From Microtetraspora glauca (GTDB taxonomy: Bacteria > Actinomycetota > Actinomycetes > Streptosporangiales > Streptosporangiaceae), in assembly GCA_001570385.1 (NCBI GenBank), contig BBYL01000012.1, positions 62,001 to 126,000 on the forward strand: 64,000 bases of DNA, written 5' to 3'. Below are positions 44,496-52,590 of the stretch, in pieces. Both the position numbers and the translations under genes were made by a program. Position 1 is the first letter of the stretch. Each line of letters begins with the position of its first letter. Below the pieces are notes generated by a model. It was not told the origin of the DNA. It searched no databases and saw only the letters and a program-made list of their open reading frames with translations.

Positions 44496-45314
44496 ATGGC
44501 GGAAGCGACACTTGGGGGGAGCACGGAGGCGATCTCGGCGACTGAGCTCGCGGAGATCGGACTGCGCTTTGAGGTGGACGGCGAGATCGCGACCATCACC
44601 CTGGACCGGCCGGAACGGCGCAACGCCCAGACGTTCGCCACCTGGTCGGCACTGACCCGGATCGGGGACAACCTCCCGGATCAGGTACGGGTGGTCGTGG
44701 TCCGTGGTGAGGGGCCGTCCTTCTCAGCGGGCATCGACCTGCGCATGTTCACGCCCGAAGGGGTGCCGGGGCAGGGGTCGTTCGGCACGGTCGCCGGCCT
44801 CGGCGACGCGGCCTTCGAACAGGCGGTCGCGCAGGCCCAGCGCGGGTTCCTGTGGCTCCGCCGGCCCGGCATCGTCTCCATCGCCGCCGTCCAGGGCCAT
44901 GCGATCGGGGCCGGGTTCCAGCTGGCGCTCTCCTGCGACCTGCGGATCGTCGCGGAAGACGTCATGTTCTGCATGAAGGAGCCGGCGCTCGGGCTGGTTC
45001 CCGATCTCACCGGCACCAAGCCGCTCGTCGACATCGTCGGCGTCCCTCGGGCCATCGAGATCTGCCTGACCGCCCGCACCGTCGGCGCGCAGGAGGCGTT
45101 CCGGCTCGGCCTGGCCGAGCTGGTGGTTCCCGGTGAGGAGCTGCCGCAGGCCGTACGCGACCTCGCGGCCGCGCTGCTCAGTACGAACAGGGACGCCGCG
45201 ACGGCGACCAAGCGGCTGCTTCAGGGGGCTCCCGGCCGGACCCTGGAGGAGCAGGCCGCCGCCGAGCGCGCGGAACAGGCGGTCCGGATCCGCGCCCTGT
45301 TCGCCTCCAGCTGA
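44496..45314 (+). CDS. Enoyl-CoA hydratase/isomerase family protein
   Basis: This 272-residue crotonase-fold protein has the oxyanion-hole regions FSAGIDLRMF and QGHAIGAGFQLALSCDLRI. The second-glutamate position is CMKEPALGLVPDLTGTKPLV, where the aspartate after P replaces the second catalytic glutamate of classical hydratases. The exact reaction (hydration or isomerisation) is therefore open. AGGAGCTGAGG precedes the ATG at 44496. Confidence 0.85.
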   Translation: MAEATLGGSTEAISATELAEIGLRFEVDGEIATITLDRPERRNAQTFATWSALTRIGDNLPDQVRVVVVRGEGPSFSAGIDLRMFTPEGVPGQGSFGTVAGLGDAAFEQAVAQAQRGFLWLRRPGIVSIAAVQGHAIGAGFQLALSCDLRIVAEDVMFCMKEPALGLVPDLTGTKPLVDIVGVPRAIEICLTARTVGAQEAFRLGLAELVVPGEELPQAVRDLAAALLSTNRDAATATKRLLQGAPGRTLEEQAAAERAEQAVRIRALFASS

Positions 45315-45365
45315 CGCAGGAATCGGAGGTATCCTCCCGGGTGCTTCACAAGCGGGAGGACGAAC

Positions 45366-47246
45366 GTGGCGATGATGGGTGGGGGCTACGGCCCCCAGAT
45401 GATGCGGTCTCTCCGGCGTGACAGCTCGGTGACGAAGGAGCGGCTCGCGCCGGGCACCGTCCGGCGCATCGCGGGGTACGCCCGCCCGTTCAAGGGGCAG
45501 ATCGCCGGGTTCCTCGTGCTCGTCGTGCTCGGCGCGCTGATCGTGGTCGCGAACCCGCTCCTGATGAAGTCGATCATCGACGACGGCATCAGGCTCGGCC
45601 GAGTCGACATCGTGCTCTGGCTGGCCGCCGCCATCGGCGTGCTCGCGGTGCTGGACGCGGGGATCGGCCTGGTCCAGCGGTGGTTCTCCGCGCGCATCGG
45701 CGAGGGCCTGATCTACAACCTCCGCACGGAGGTGTTCGACCACGTCCAGCGCATGCCCGTGGCATTCTTCATGCGGGCGCAGACCGGCGCGCTGGTGTCC
45801 CGGCTGAACACCGACGTCATCGGCGCGCAGCGGGCCCTCACGAGCACGCTGTCGTCCGTGGTCTCCAACGTGGTCAGCCTCGTCGTGGTGCTCGGCGCCA
45901 TGCTCGCGCTGTCCTGGCAGATCACCTTGGTCGCTCTGGTCCTGCTGCCGATCTTCATCTTCCCCGCGAAATGGGTCGGCCGGCGGATGTCGGCGCTCAC
46001 CCGCGAGCAGATGCAGCTCGACGCGGAGATGAGCTCGATGATGACCGAGCGCTTCAACGTCGCCGGCGCCATGGTCGCCAAGCTGTACGGTAGGCCCGAC
46101 GACGAGGCCGTCCACTTCGCCGGGCGGGCCGGGCGGGTGCGTGACGTGGGTGTGATCGTCGCGATGTACGGCGCGGTCTTCCGGATCGCGCTCGGCCTGG
46201 TCGCGGCGCTCGCCACCGCACTGGTCTACGGCTTCGGCGGGGTCCTGTCGGTGAACGGGGTGTTCGAGGTCGGCACGCTGGTCGCCCTCGGCGCCCTGCT
46301 GATGCGCCTGTACGGCCCGTTGACCAGCCTGTCGAACGTGCACGTGGACGTGATGACCGCGCTCGTGAGCTTCGACCGGGTCTTCGAGGTGCTGGACCTC
46401 AAGCCCATGGTCGCGGAGGCGGCGGACGCCCGGCCGATCCCCGGCGGACCGGTGACGATCGAGTTCGACGACGTGCACTTCCGCTACCCGGCGGCCTCCG
46501 AGGTGTCGCTGGCCTCGCTCGAATCGGTCGCGCGGCCCGACACCGGTCCTTCCCAGCCGGTGCTCAAGGGCGTGACGTTCACCGCGCGGCCGGGGGAGCT
46601 GGTCGCCCTGGTCGGCCATTCCGGCGCGGGCAAGACCACCCTCACGTCGCTGGTGTCCCGCCTCTACGACGTGAACGAGGGCGCCGTCCGCCTCAACGGG
46701 CACGACGTCAGGCACGCCACGATGGACAGCATCAGGGACACGGTCGGCGTCGTCATGCAGGACTCCCACCTGTTCCACGACACGATCGGCAACAACCTGC
46801 GCTACGCCCGTCCCGATGCGACCGACGACGAGATCTGGGAGGCGCTGCGCGCGGCCCAGATCGGCGACCTCGTCGGAGCGTTGCCCGAGGGGCTGGACAC
46901 GGTGGTGGGCGACCGCGGATACCGGCTCTCGGGAGGCGAGAAGCAGCGCGTCGCGCTGGCCCGGCTGCTGCTCAAGGCGCCCGACGTCGTCGTGCTGGAC
47001 GAGGCCACCGCCCATCTCGACTCCGAGTCCGAGGTGGCCGTGCAGAAGGCGCTCAAGATCGCGCTGGCCGGGCGGACGTCACTGGTGATCGCCCACCGGC
47101 TCTCCACGATCAGGGAGGCCGACACGATCCTGGTGATCCAGGACGGCCAGGTCGTGGAGCGCGGAGGCCACGACGAGCTGCTCGCCCGCAACGGCGCCTA
47201 CGCCGAGCTGTACCGGACCCAGTTCACAGGTAGCCCAGACGCGTGA
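45366..47246 (+). CDS. ABC exporter, homodimeric type (membrane plus ATPase domain)
   Basis: This 626-residue protein has a six-helix membrane domain (residues about 35-330), with the coupling segment MTERFNVAGAMVAKLYGRP, and a nucleotide-binding domain. Walker A is GHSGAGKTT, Q-loop VVMQDSHLF, signature LSGGEKQRVALARLL, Walker B VVVLDEATAHLD and H-loop LVIAHRLSTI are all intact, unlike the pair at 28-32 kb. It probably works as a homodimer. GTG 45366 has GGGAGGA upstream. Its last 23 nt overlap the end of the convergent sulfotransferase gene. Confidence 0.88.
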   Translation: MAMMGGGYGPQMMRSLRRDSSVTKERLAPGTVRRIAGYARPFKGQIAGFLVLVVLGALIVVANPLLMKSIIDDGIRLGRVDIVLWLAAAIGVLAVLDAGIGLVQRWFSARIGEGLIYNLRTEVFDHVQRMPVAFFMRAQTGALVSRLNTDVIGAQRALTSTLSSVVSNVVSLVVVLGAMLALSWQITLVALVLLPIFIFPAKWVGRRMSALTREQMQLDAEMSSMMTERFNVAGAMVAKLYGRPDDEAVHFAGRAGRVRDVGVIVAMYGAVFRIALGLVAALATALVYGFGGVLSVNGVFEVGTLVALGALLMRLYGPLTSLSNVHVDVMTALVSFDRVFEVLDLKPMVAEAADARPIPGGPVTIEFDDVHFRYPAASEVSLASLESVARPDTGPSQPVLKGVTFTARPGELVALVGHSGAGKTTLTSLVSRLYDVNEGAVRLNGHDVRHATMDSIRDTVGVVMQDSHLFHDTIGNNLRYARPDATDDEIWEALRAAQIGDLVGALPEGLDTVVGDRGYRLSGGEKQRVALARLLLKAPDVVVLDEATAHLDSESEVAVQKALKIALAGRTSLVIAHRLSTIREADTILVIQDGQVVERGGHDELLARNGAYAELYRTQFTGSPDA

Positions 47247-48090
47247 GCTCCTCGCGCGCGACCTTCTCCACCAGCGCGAGGTCGGAGGCGGACAGCCGCG
47301 TGCGCCGGGCGGCCGCCGTGCCGTACAACGCGACCGTGGAGACCGCGGTCCCGAGGAACTCGGCCACGCCTTCGACGGCCTCGCCGGGCGCGGCCAGCAT
47401 GTCCTCGTAGCGGAGCGTCAGCAGCTGCTCGCGGGGAAGCTCCTGGCGGAGCGTCGCGCTGAGCCGTACGGCACCGCGCCAGCGCAGCGCGCACTTGCCC
47501 GCGGCGGGCATCACCTTCCACCGGTCGCGGTGCTCGGCGGAGTTCACTCCGAGGAAGGGATTGGGGAACTCCGCGTCCTCGGTGAGCATGTGGGGACGGA
47601 ACCAGGCCATGCAGGCGGGGTCGGCCAGCATGTCGGCGACCACGTCCCGGCCGTCCCTGATGATCTGGACGAATCTGGCGTCAGGAAACGCCTGGAGCAG
47701 CACCGGCGCGCTGTAGAGCAGGTCGGGACCGGCGTCCCCGAACCTGGCCAGCGTCGCCGTCTCCGCGCACGGGCCCGTCCCGACGATGCCGCCCGCGTCC
47801 CGGCAGGCGGTGGGGCACTCGGCGCAGGCGTCCGGGCCGATCCGCCACGCCTCCGCCAGCGCGTCCCTGATCACGCTCGGCGCCCCGCCGCTGCGCGCGA
47901 TGGACGGCCTGCGGGCGAACGCGTAGACGACACGGGCCACCGCGGCGCGGCCCATCGTCACGTGGAGGCCCGGGGAACGTTTCAACGCACGGGCGAGGAG
48001 ATCCGCGCCGGAGTGCGGGGCGGCGAGCACGAACACGGGACGGCGGACCTTGACGCCGTTGACAACCAAGATGTGTGTCGGAGGTCGCAT
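47224..48090 (-). CDS. Sulfotransferase family protein
   Basis: This 288-residue protein has the PAPS-binding loop in VFVLAAPHSGADLLARALK (5' phosphosulfate loop, residues about 18-36) and the 3' phosphate motif IIRDGRDVVADML, followed by KCALRWRGAV and LRYEDMLAAPGEAV. It would move sulfate from PAPS to a hydroxyl or amine acceptor, which is unknown. A cysteine cluster (CAECPTACRD) is unusual and could be structural. ATG 48090 was chosen; upstream frame to 48951 overlaps another gene. It converges on and overlaps the ABC exporter by 23 nt. Confidence 0.82.
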   Translation of the reverse strand: MRPPTHILVVNGVKVRRPVFVLAAPHSGADLLARALKRSPGLHVTMGRAAVARVVYAFARRPSIARSGGAPSVIRDALAEAWRIGPDACAECPTACRDAGGIVGTGPCAETATLARFGDAGPDLLYSAPVLLQAFPDARFVQIIRDGRDVVADMLADPACMAWFRPHMLTEDAEFPNPFLGVNSAEHRDRWKVMPAAGKCALRWRGAVRLSATLRQELPREQLLTLRYEDMLAAPGEAVEGVAEFLGTAVSTVALYGTAAARRTRLSASDLALVEKVAREELTRLGYL

Positions 48091-48151
48091 AGGTACGGCT
48101 AGTCTGACAGCCTTTGCGAGGTGAACGAACGCATCCACACCGGGGCGTGCC

Positions 48152-49075
48152 GTGGCTGAGCTTCCGCGCCGGTTGCGTCCCGGCGACACCGTGGCGGTCG
48201 TCGCCCCCTCGGGCCCGGTCGATCCGGCCCGGCTGGAACGCGGCGAGGACGTCCTCAAGGGGCTCGGCCTCGACGTGATCGTCGGCTCGCGGGTGCTGGG
48301 CAGGGAAGGTTTCCTCGCCGGTCCCGACTCCGCCCGCGTCGTCGATCTCCAGGCGGCGTGGTGCGATCCCGCGGTGTCCGCGGTGATCTGCGCCAGGGGC
48401 GGGTACGGCGCCACCCGGCTGCTCGAACCGCTCGACTGGGACGCGATGCGCGCGGCCGGGCCGAAGATCCTGCTCGGGTCGAGCGACATCACCGCGCTCC
48501 ACCTCGCCTTCGCCAAGGAGATGGGCGTCGCGACGCTCTTCGGCCCCATGCCCGCGTGCGCGCTCCTCGGCGACCCGGAGGGCCCGGAGCCGGAGACGCT
48601 CGACCATCTGCGCGGAGCCCTGTTCGAGGGGGAGCGGGCCGTCCCCGTCCACGGTGACCGGGTCCTCCTCCCCGGCCGGGCCGAGGGCCCGCTCGGCGGC
48701 GGGAACCTGAGCCTGCTCGCCGCCCTCTGCGGCACCCCGTACGGCTTCCGCGCCGATGGGCACATCGTGCTTCTCGAGGACGTGGGCGAGCAGCCGTACC
48801 GGATCGACCGGATGCTCACCCAGCTCCTGCAGGCGGGCAGCCTCGACGGCGCGGCCGGATTCGCGCTCGGCTCCTGGGTGGGGTGCGGCGATCCCGGACA
48901 GGTGCTCGACGTGCTGACCGAGCGGCTGGCCCCGCTCGCCGTGCCGATCATCGCGGGACTCCCGATCGGCCACGGCTCACCACAGTTCAGTGTGTGGATG
49001 GAGGCGGATGGGGTTATTGATACACAATCGTGTTCTCTGGCGGGTCTCTTCCGCGATCCTGAGGGGGCACCCTAA
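48152..49075 (+). CDS. LD-carboxypeptidase, peptidase family S66
   Basis: This 307-residue protein has the S66 nucleophile S111 in LLGSSDITALHLAF and, upstream, ARGGYGATRLLEPLDW. The Glu and His of the triad are expected in LLEDVGEQPYRIDRML and in GLPIGHGSPQFS. It cleaves the L-D bond in murein tetrapeptides during recycling, or belongs to the MccF group that cleaves nucleotide-peptide antibiotics; these cannot be told apart by eye. There is no signal peptide. It starts with GTG. Confidence 0.88.
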   Translation: MAELPRRLRPGDTVAVVAPSGPVDPARLERGEDVLKGLGLDVIVGSRVLGREGFLAGPDSARVVDLQAAWCDPAVSAVICARGGYGATRLLEPLDWDAMRAAGPKILLGSSDITALHLAFAKEMGVATLFGPMPACALLGDPEGPEPETLDHLRGALFEGERAVPVHGDRVLLPGRAEGPLGGGNLSLLAALCGTPYGFRADGHIVLLEDVGEQPYRIDRMLTQLLQAGSLDGAAGFALGSWVGCGDPGQVLDVLTERLAPLAVPIIAGLPIGHGSPQFSVWMEADGVIDTQSCSLAGLFRDPEGAP

Positions 49076-49118
49076 AGTCCGCCCGGAAATTTCCTGGCAG
49101 CGGCGGAGGGATGGTGCT

Positions 49119-50075
49119 TTGGGACTCTTGCGGCGACTGCGCGGCCGGAAGCGGCCTGACCTTCCCGCACCGAGATCCGTCGAGGACGTCGACCTCGACT
49201 CCCTGCTCGCCCTGGTCGCCGAGACCATGGGCTTCACGTGCGTGTTCGCCCCGGATGGCGGGTCACTGACGATGGGCTCCCCGCCGCTCGGTGACGGCCA
49301 CGACACCCGGCCGGGCCAGGTCCGCGTGGTGAATCTGGTCGGGCTGCGGCGCGAGGCCGCCCGCCGGTCCCGCGAGGACTGGCCGATGCTCGTCTCCGAG
49401 CACCTCGCCCACGCCGTGTCCGGTGAGCCGTTCGACGCCTGCAACCTGGCCCCGATCCGGCCGCTGCTGCGCACCCGGGTGCGCGCCGCCGACGACCCCG
49501 CGATCCCCGACCCCTCCCGGATCATCGGCCGCCACCTCAGCGCCGACCTGATCGAGGTCCTCACGATCGGGGCCCGGCCGGTACGCCCGGAGGAGGCGTT
49601 CTGCTGGCCCATCCCCCCGGCCGAGGCGCTCGACGTGGCGGTGGCGAACGCCCTGGCGGACGAGCGGCCGGCGGTGTCGCGGATCGACCTCGGCGGGGTG
49701 CGCGCGGGCCTGCTGTCCGCGCCCAGCGCGGCGGCCCACCTGCGCAGCCTGGAGCGGTACGTCCCGGTCCCGGACGACGGCATGCTGGTCGCCCTGCCCC
49801 ACCCCGGCGTGGTGGCCCTCCACCCGGTCGACGGGATCGGCGTGGTCCGCGCGATCGAACGGCTGCGGATCTTCGCCCAGCGGGAGTACGACGAGCGGCA
49901 CGACGGGCTGAGCCCCCACGTCTACTGGTGGCACATCGACGCCGGGCACGGATGGCGGCTGACCCGCATCCAGGCCGACGTGGTCGCCCAGGACGGGCAG
50001 ACCCGCCTCGTCATCGCGCCGCCGCCGGAGTTCGCCCGGCTCCTGGCCCGGATCGCGAACCGGGCCCGGCCGTAG
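49119..50075 (+). CDS. Conserved hypothetical protein
   Basis: I do not recognise this 318-residue soluble protein. The N-terminus is basic (LLRRLRGRKRPDLP), followed by an alpha/beta region with SVEDVDLDSLLALVAETMGF. Later there are RSREDWPMLVSEHL and a C-terminal region with PHVYWWHIDAGHGWRLTRIQ. It has no signal peptide or membrane segment. The TTG at 49119 has GGAGGG upstream; the frame extends to 48990 but would overlap the previous gene. It lies 43 nt after the LD-carboxypeptidase gene and may be co-transcribed with it. It may belong to the DUF1444-like group but I am not sure. Confidence 0.75.
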   Translation: MGLLRRLRGRKRPDLPAPRSVEDVDLDSLLALVAETMGFTCVFAPDGGSLTMGSPPLGDGHDTRPGQVRVVNLVGLRREAARRSREDWPMLVSEHLAHAVSGEPFDACNLAPIRPLLRTRVRAADDPAIPDPSRIIGRHLSADLIEVLTIGARPVRPEEAFCWPIPPAEALDVAVANALADERPAVSRIDLGGVRAGLLSAPSAAAHLRSLERYVPVPDDGMLVALPHPGVVALHPVDGIGVVRAIERLRIFAQREYDERHDGLSPHVYWWHIDAGHGWRLTRIQADVVAQDGQTRLVIAPPPEFARLLARIANRARP

Positions 50076-50126
50076 GGCGCGGCGAAAGCCCCGCGGCACG
50101 GCGGGGCGTTCCGTGGCGTGCGAGGG

Positions 50127-51899
50127 TCAGCCGCTGAGCGCCTGCGCGGTGTGGATCAGCGGCACGTGGCTGAACGCCTGCGGGAAGTTGCCCACCAGCC
50201 GCCCGTAGCGCGGGTCGTACTCCTCGGCGAGCAGGCCGACGTCGTTGCGCAGGGCGAGCAGCCGCTCGAACAGCTCGATCGCGTCCTTCCTGCGGCCCAC
50301 CATCGCCCTGGCCTCGGCCAGCCAGAAGCTGCACGCGAGGAACGCGCCCTCGCCACCCGGCAGGCCGTCGACGGCGTTCTCGGCGGCGACGGGATAGCGC
50401 AGCACGAAACCGTCCGTCATCAGCTCGCGCTCGATCGCCTCGATCGTGGAGGGCACCCGGGGATCCTCCGGGGGCAGGAAGCCGACGATCGGGATCATCA
50501 GCAGCGACGCGTCCAGCTCGCGGGAGCCGTACGACTGGGTGAAAGTGCCGCGTTCGGCGTCGAAGCCCTTCTCGCACACCTCGGAGTGGATCCGGTCGCG
50601 CAGGGCGGCCCAGCGCTCCACCGGGCCGGTGCGGTGCAGCTCGTGGACCACCCGGACGACCCGGTCGACGGCGACCCACGCCATGATCTTGGAGTGGACG
50701 AAGTGCCGCCGGGGGCCGCGGACCTCCCACAGGCCCGCGTCGGGCAGCTGCCAGCCCGTCTCCAGGAACTCCATCATCCTGCGCACCAGGGACCAGGCGT
50801 GGTTGCTGGGCGGCAGCCCCTCGCGGCGCGAGACGTACAGGGAGTTGACGACCTCGCCGTACACGTCGAGCTGGAACTGCGTGGCCGCGCCGTTGCCGAT
50901 GCGGACCGGAGCGGAGCCCTCGTAGCCGGGGAGCCAGCCGAGGGTCAGCTCGGGCAGCCGCCGCTCGCCGGCCACGCCGTACATGATCTGCATGTCCTCC
51001 GGGCGCCCGGCGATGGCCCGCAGCAGCCACTCGCGCCAGGCGCGGGCCTCCTCCAGGTATCCCGCGCCGACGAGGGCGTCGAGGGCCATCGCGGCGTCGC
51101 GCAACCAGCAGAAGCGGTAGTCCCAGTTGCGGGTCCCGCCGATGTCCTCGGGCAGCGAGGTCGTGGGCGCGGCGACGATCCCGCCGGTCGGGGAGTAGGT
51201 CAGCGCCTTCAGCGTGATCAGCGAGCGGACCACCGCCTCCCGCCAGCGGCCCTGGTAGGTGCACCCGGAGACCCACTGCTTCCAGAGCTGCTCGGTCTCC
51301 GAGAGCTGCTCGAAGGGGTCGATCCGATCGGGCGCGGCCTCGTGTGAGGGGTGCCAGGTGAACACGAACGGCAGCCGGTCCCCGGCCGAGACGTTGAAGG
51401 TGGCGACGTGCCGGTAGCCGCCGCCCTTCAGCGGGACGGGGGAGCTCAGCCACACCGAGTCCGGGCCGCCGACGGCGAGCAGGTGGCCGTCCACGCGGCG
51501 CACCCACGGCACGATCCGGCCGTAGTCGAACCGGATGCGGATCTCGGTGCTCATCTCGACGGTCCCGGACAGGCCCTCCACGATCCGCACCAGGTCGGGG
51601 TTGGACTGCCGGGGAGGCATGAAGTCGGTCACCTTCACCGAGCCCGTGGGGGTCTCCCACACGGTCTCCAGAATGAGCGTCTCGTCCCGGTAGGCCCGCC
51701 GCGTGGCCATGGACCCGCCCTCGCGCCAGGCGCTCGAGGGTGCCAGCCTCCAGGAGCCGTTGGACGCGTCCCCGAGCAGTGCGGCGAAGCAGGCGGGGGA
51801 GTCGAACCTCGGCAGGCAGAGCCAGTCGATCGAGCCGTTCCGGCCGACGAGAGCGGCCGATTGCATGTCTCCGATGAGGGCGTAGTCCTCGATCCGCAT
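50127..51899 (-). CDS. Glycoside hydrolase family 15 (trehalase/glucoamylase-like)
   Basis: This 590-residue cytosolic protein has the GH15 layout: an N-terminal beta-sandwich (IEDYALIGDMQSAALVGRNG, SIDWLCLPRFDSPACF) and an (alpha/alpha)6 barrel with RNWDYRFCWLRDAAMALDAL, WEVRGPRRHFVHSKIMAW (first catalytic Glu region) and LLAEEYDPRYGRLVGNFPQA (second Glu region). Actinobacterial members are often trehalases; glucoamylase or isomaltase activity is possible. ATG 51899 is the start; a few codons upstream are open. It lies on the minus strand and ends near the hypothetical gene. Confidence 0.87.
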   Translation of the reverse strand: MRIEDYALIGDMQSAALVGRNGSIDWLCLPRFDSPACFAALLGDASNGSWRLAPSSAWREGGSMATRRAYRDETLILETVWETPTGSVKVTDFMPPRQSNPDLVRIVEGLSGTVEMSTEIRIRFDYGRIVPWVRRVDGHLLAVGGPDSVWLSSPVPLKGGGYRHVATFNVSAGDRLPFVFTWHPSHEAAPDRIDPFEQLSETEQLWKQWVSGCTYQGRWREAVVRSLITLKALTYSPTGGIVAAPTTSLPEDIGGTRNWDYRFCWLRDAAMALDALVGAGYLEEARAWREWLLRAIAGRPEDMQIMYGVAGERRLPELTLGWLPGYEGSAPVRIGNGAATQFQLDVYGEVVNSLYVSRREGLPPSNHAWSLVRRMMEFLETGWQLPDAGLWEVRGPRRHFVHSKIMAWVAVDRVVRVVHELHRTGPVERWAALRDRIHSEVCEKGFDAERGTFTQSYGSRELDASLLMIPIVGFLPPEDPRVPSTIEAIERELMTDGFVLRYPVAAENAVDGLPGGEGAFLACSFWLAEARAMVGRRKDAIELFERLLALRNDVGLLAEEYDPRYGRLVGNFPQAFSHVPLIHTAQALSG

Positions 51900-51909
51900 G
51901 CCGATCACG

Positions 51910-52527
51910 CTAATACGTGCGGGCGGGTACGGCGCGCAGAGCTTTCATGAAGAACTGGGTCGTGGGCCCGATCGTGAGGGCGAAGACGATCGTTCCGATG
52001 CCGACGGTGCCGCCGAGGAGCCAGCCCACGGCGAGCGCGGTCAGCTCCACCAGAGTCCTGGCCACGCGGATCGACAGGCCGAGGCGGTGGAGCCCGGTCA
52101 TCAGGCCGTCACGTGGCCCGGCGCCGAACCCCGCGCCGATGTACAGGCCCGAGGCGGCGGCGATGCAGACGATGCCGCCGAGCAGGAAGGCCCACTTCAG
52201 GACCCAGTGGGACGGGACGGTGACCAGCGCCATGGTGGCGTCGGCGCAGGTGCCGACCACCAGGACGTTGCTGATCGTGCCGAGGCCGGGGCGCTGGCGC
52301 AACGGGATCCACAGCAGCAGCACCAGGGCGCCGACGAGGTTGATGCACAGGCCCATCGACCAGCCGGTACGGATCGCCATCCCCTGGTGGAAGACCTCCC
52401 AGGGGTCGAGACCGAGCCCGGAGTGGACCAGCAGGCCGATGCCGACACCGTATCCCGTCAGGCCGACGTACAGGCGCAGGAGCCGGGAGGCCAGGGAACC
52501 GGCGCGGGGCAGTGAGAGTTCGCTCAT
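51910..52527 (-). CDS. yczE: YczE/YitT-type membrane protein
   Basis: This 205-residue membrane protein has six hydrophobic segments, with the conserved GLTGYGVGIGLLVHSGLGLD and AGFGAGPRDGLMTGLH motifs of the YczE/YyaS/YitT family, whose members are put forward as membrane transporters. Its gene is divergent from a MocR-type regulator with a 63-nt gap, and that pairing is known for yczE/yczR in several bacteria. ATG 52527 was chosen over 52551. It is only 10 nt from the GH15 start and may be co-transcribed with it. Confidence 0.85.
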   Translation of the reverse strand: MSELSLPRAGSLASRLLRLYVGLTGYGVGIGLLVHSGLGLDPWEVFHQGMAIRTGWSMGLCINLVGALVLLLWIPLRQRPGLGTISNVLVVGTCADATMALVTVPSHWVLKWAFLLGGIVCIAAASGLYIGAGFGAGPRDGLMTGLHRLGLSIRVARTLVELTALAVGWLLGGTVGIGTIVFALTIGPTTQFFMKALRAVPARTY

Positions 52528-52544
52528 AGTGGTTCCCATATTTC

Positions 52545-52586
52545 GGGCCATTTACTTGCAAATAAAGGGCCAATCAGGAAAATTGG
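52545..52586. promoter_or_regulatory. Direct repeats in the yczE/MocR intergenic region
   Basis: GGGCCA occurs at 52545-52550 and 52567-52572, 22 bp apart, about two helical turns. CCAAT/ATTGG arms (52570-52586) overlap the second copy. MocR regulators bind direct repeats spaced by about two turns, so this is a candidate binding region. The gap is notably AT-rich. Confidence 0.45.
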
Positions 52587-52590
52587 ACTT

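Noticed and set aside
44724..47015. 763-codon open frame on the minus strand
   Set aside because: It is the antisense of the enoyl-CoA hydratase and ABC exporter genes; its product is His/Gln/Arg-rich with no domain, as expected for a GC-skew shadow.
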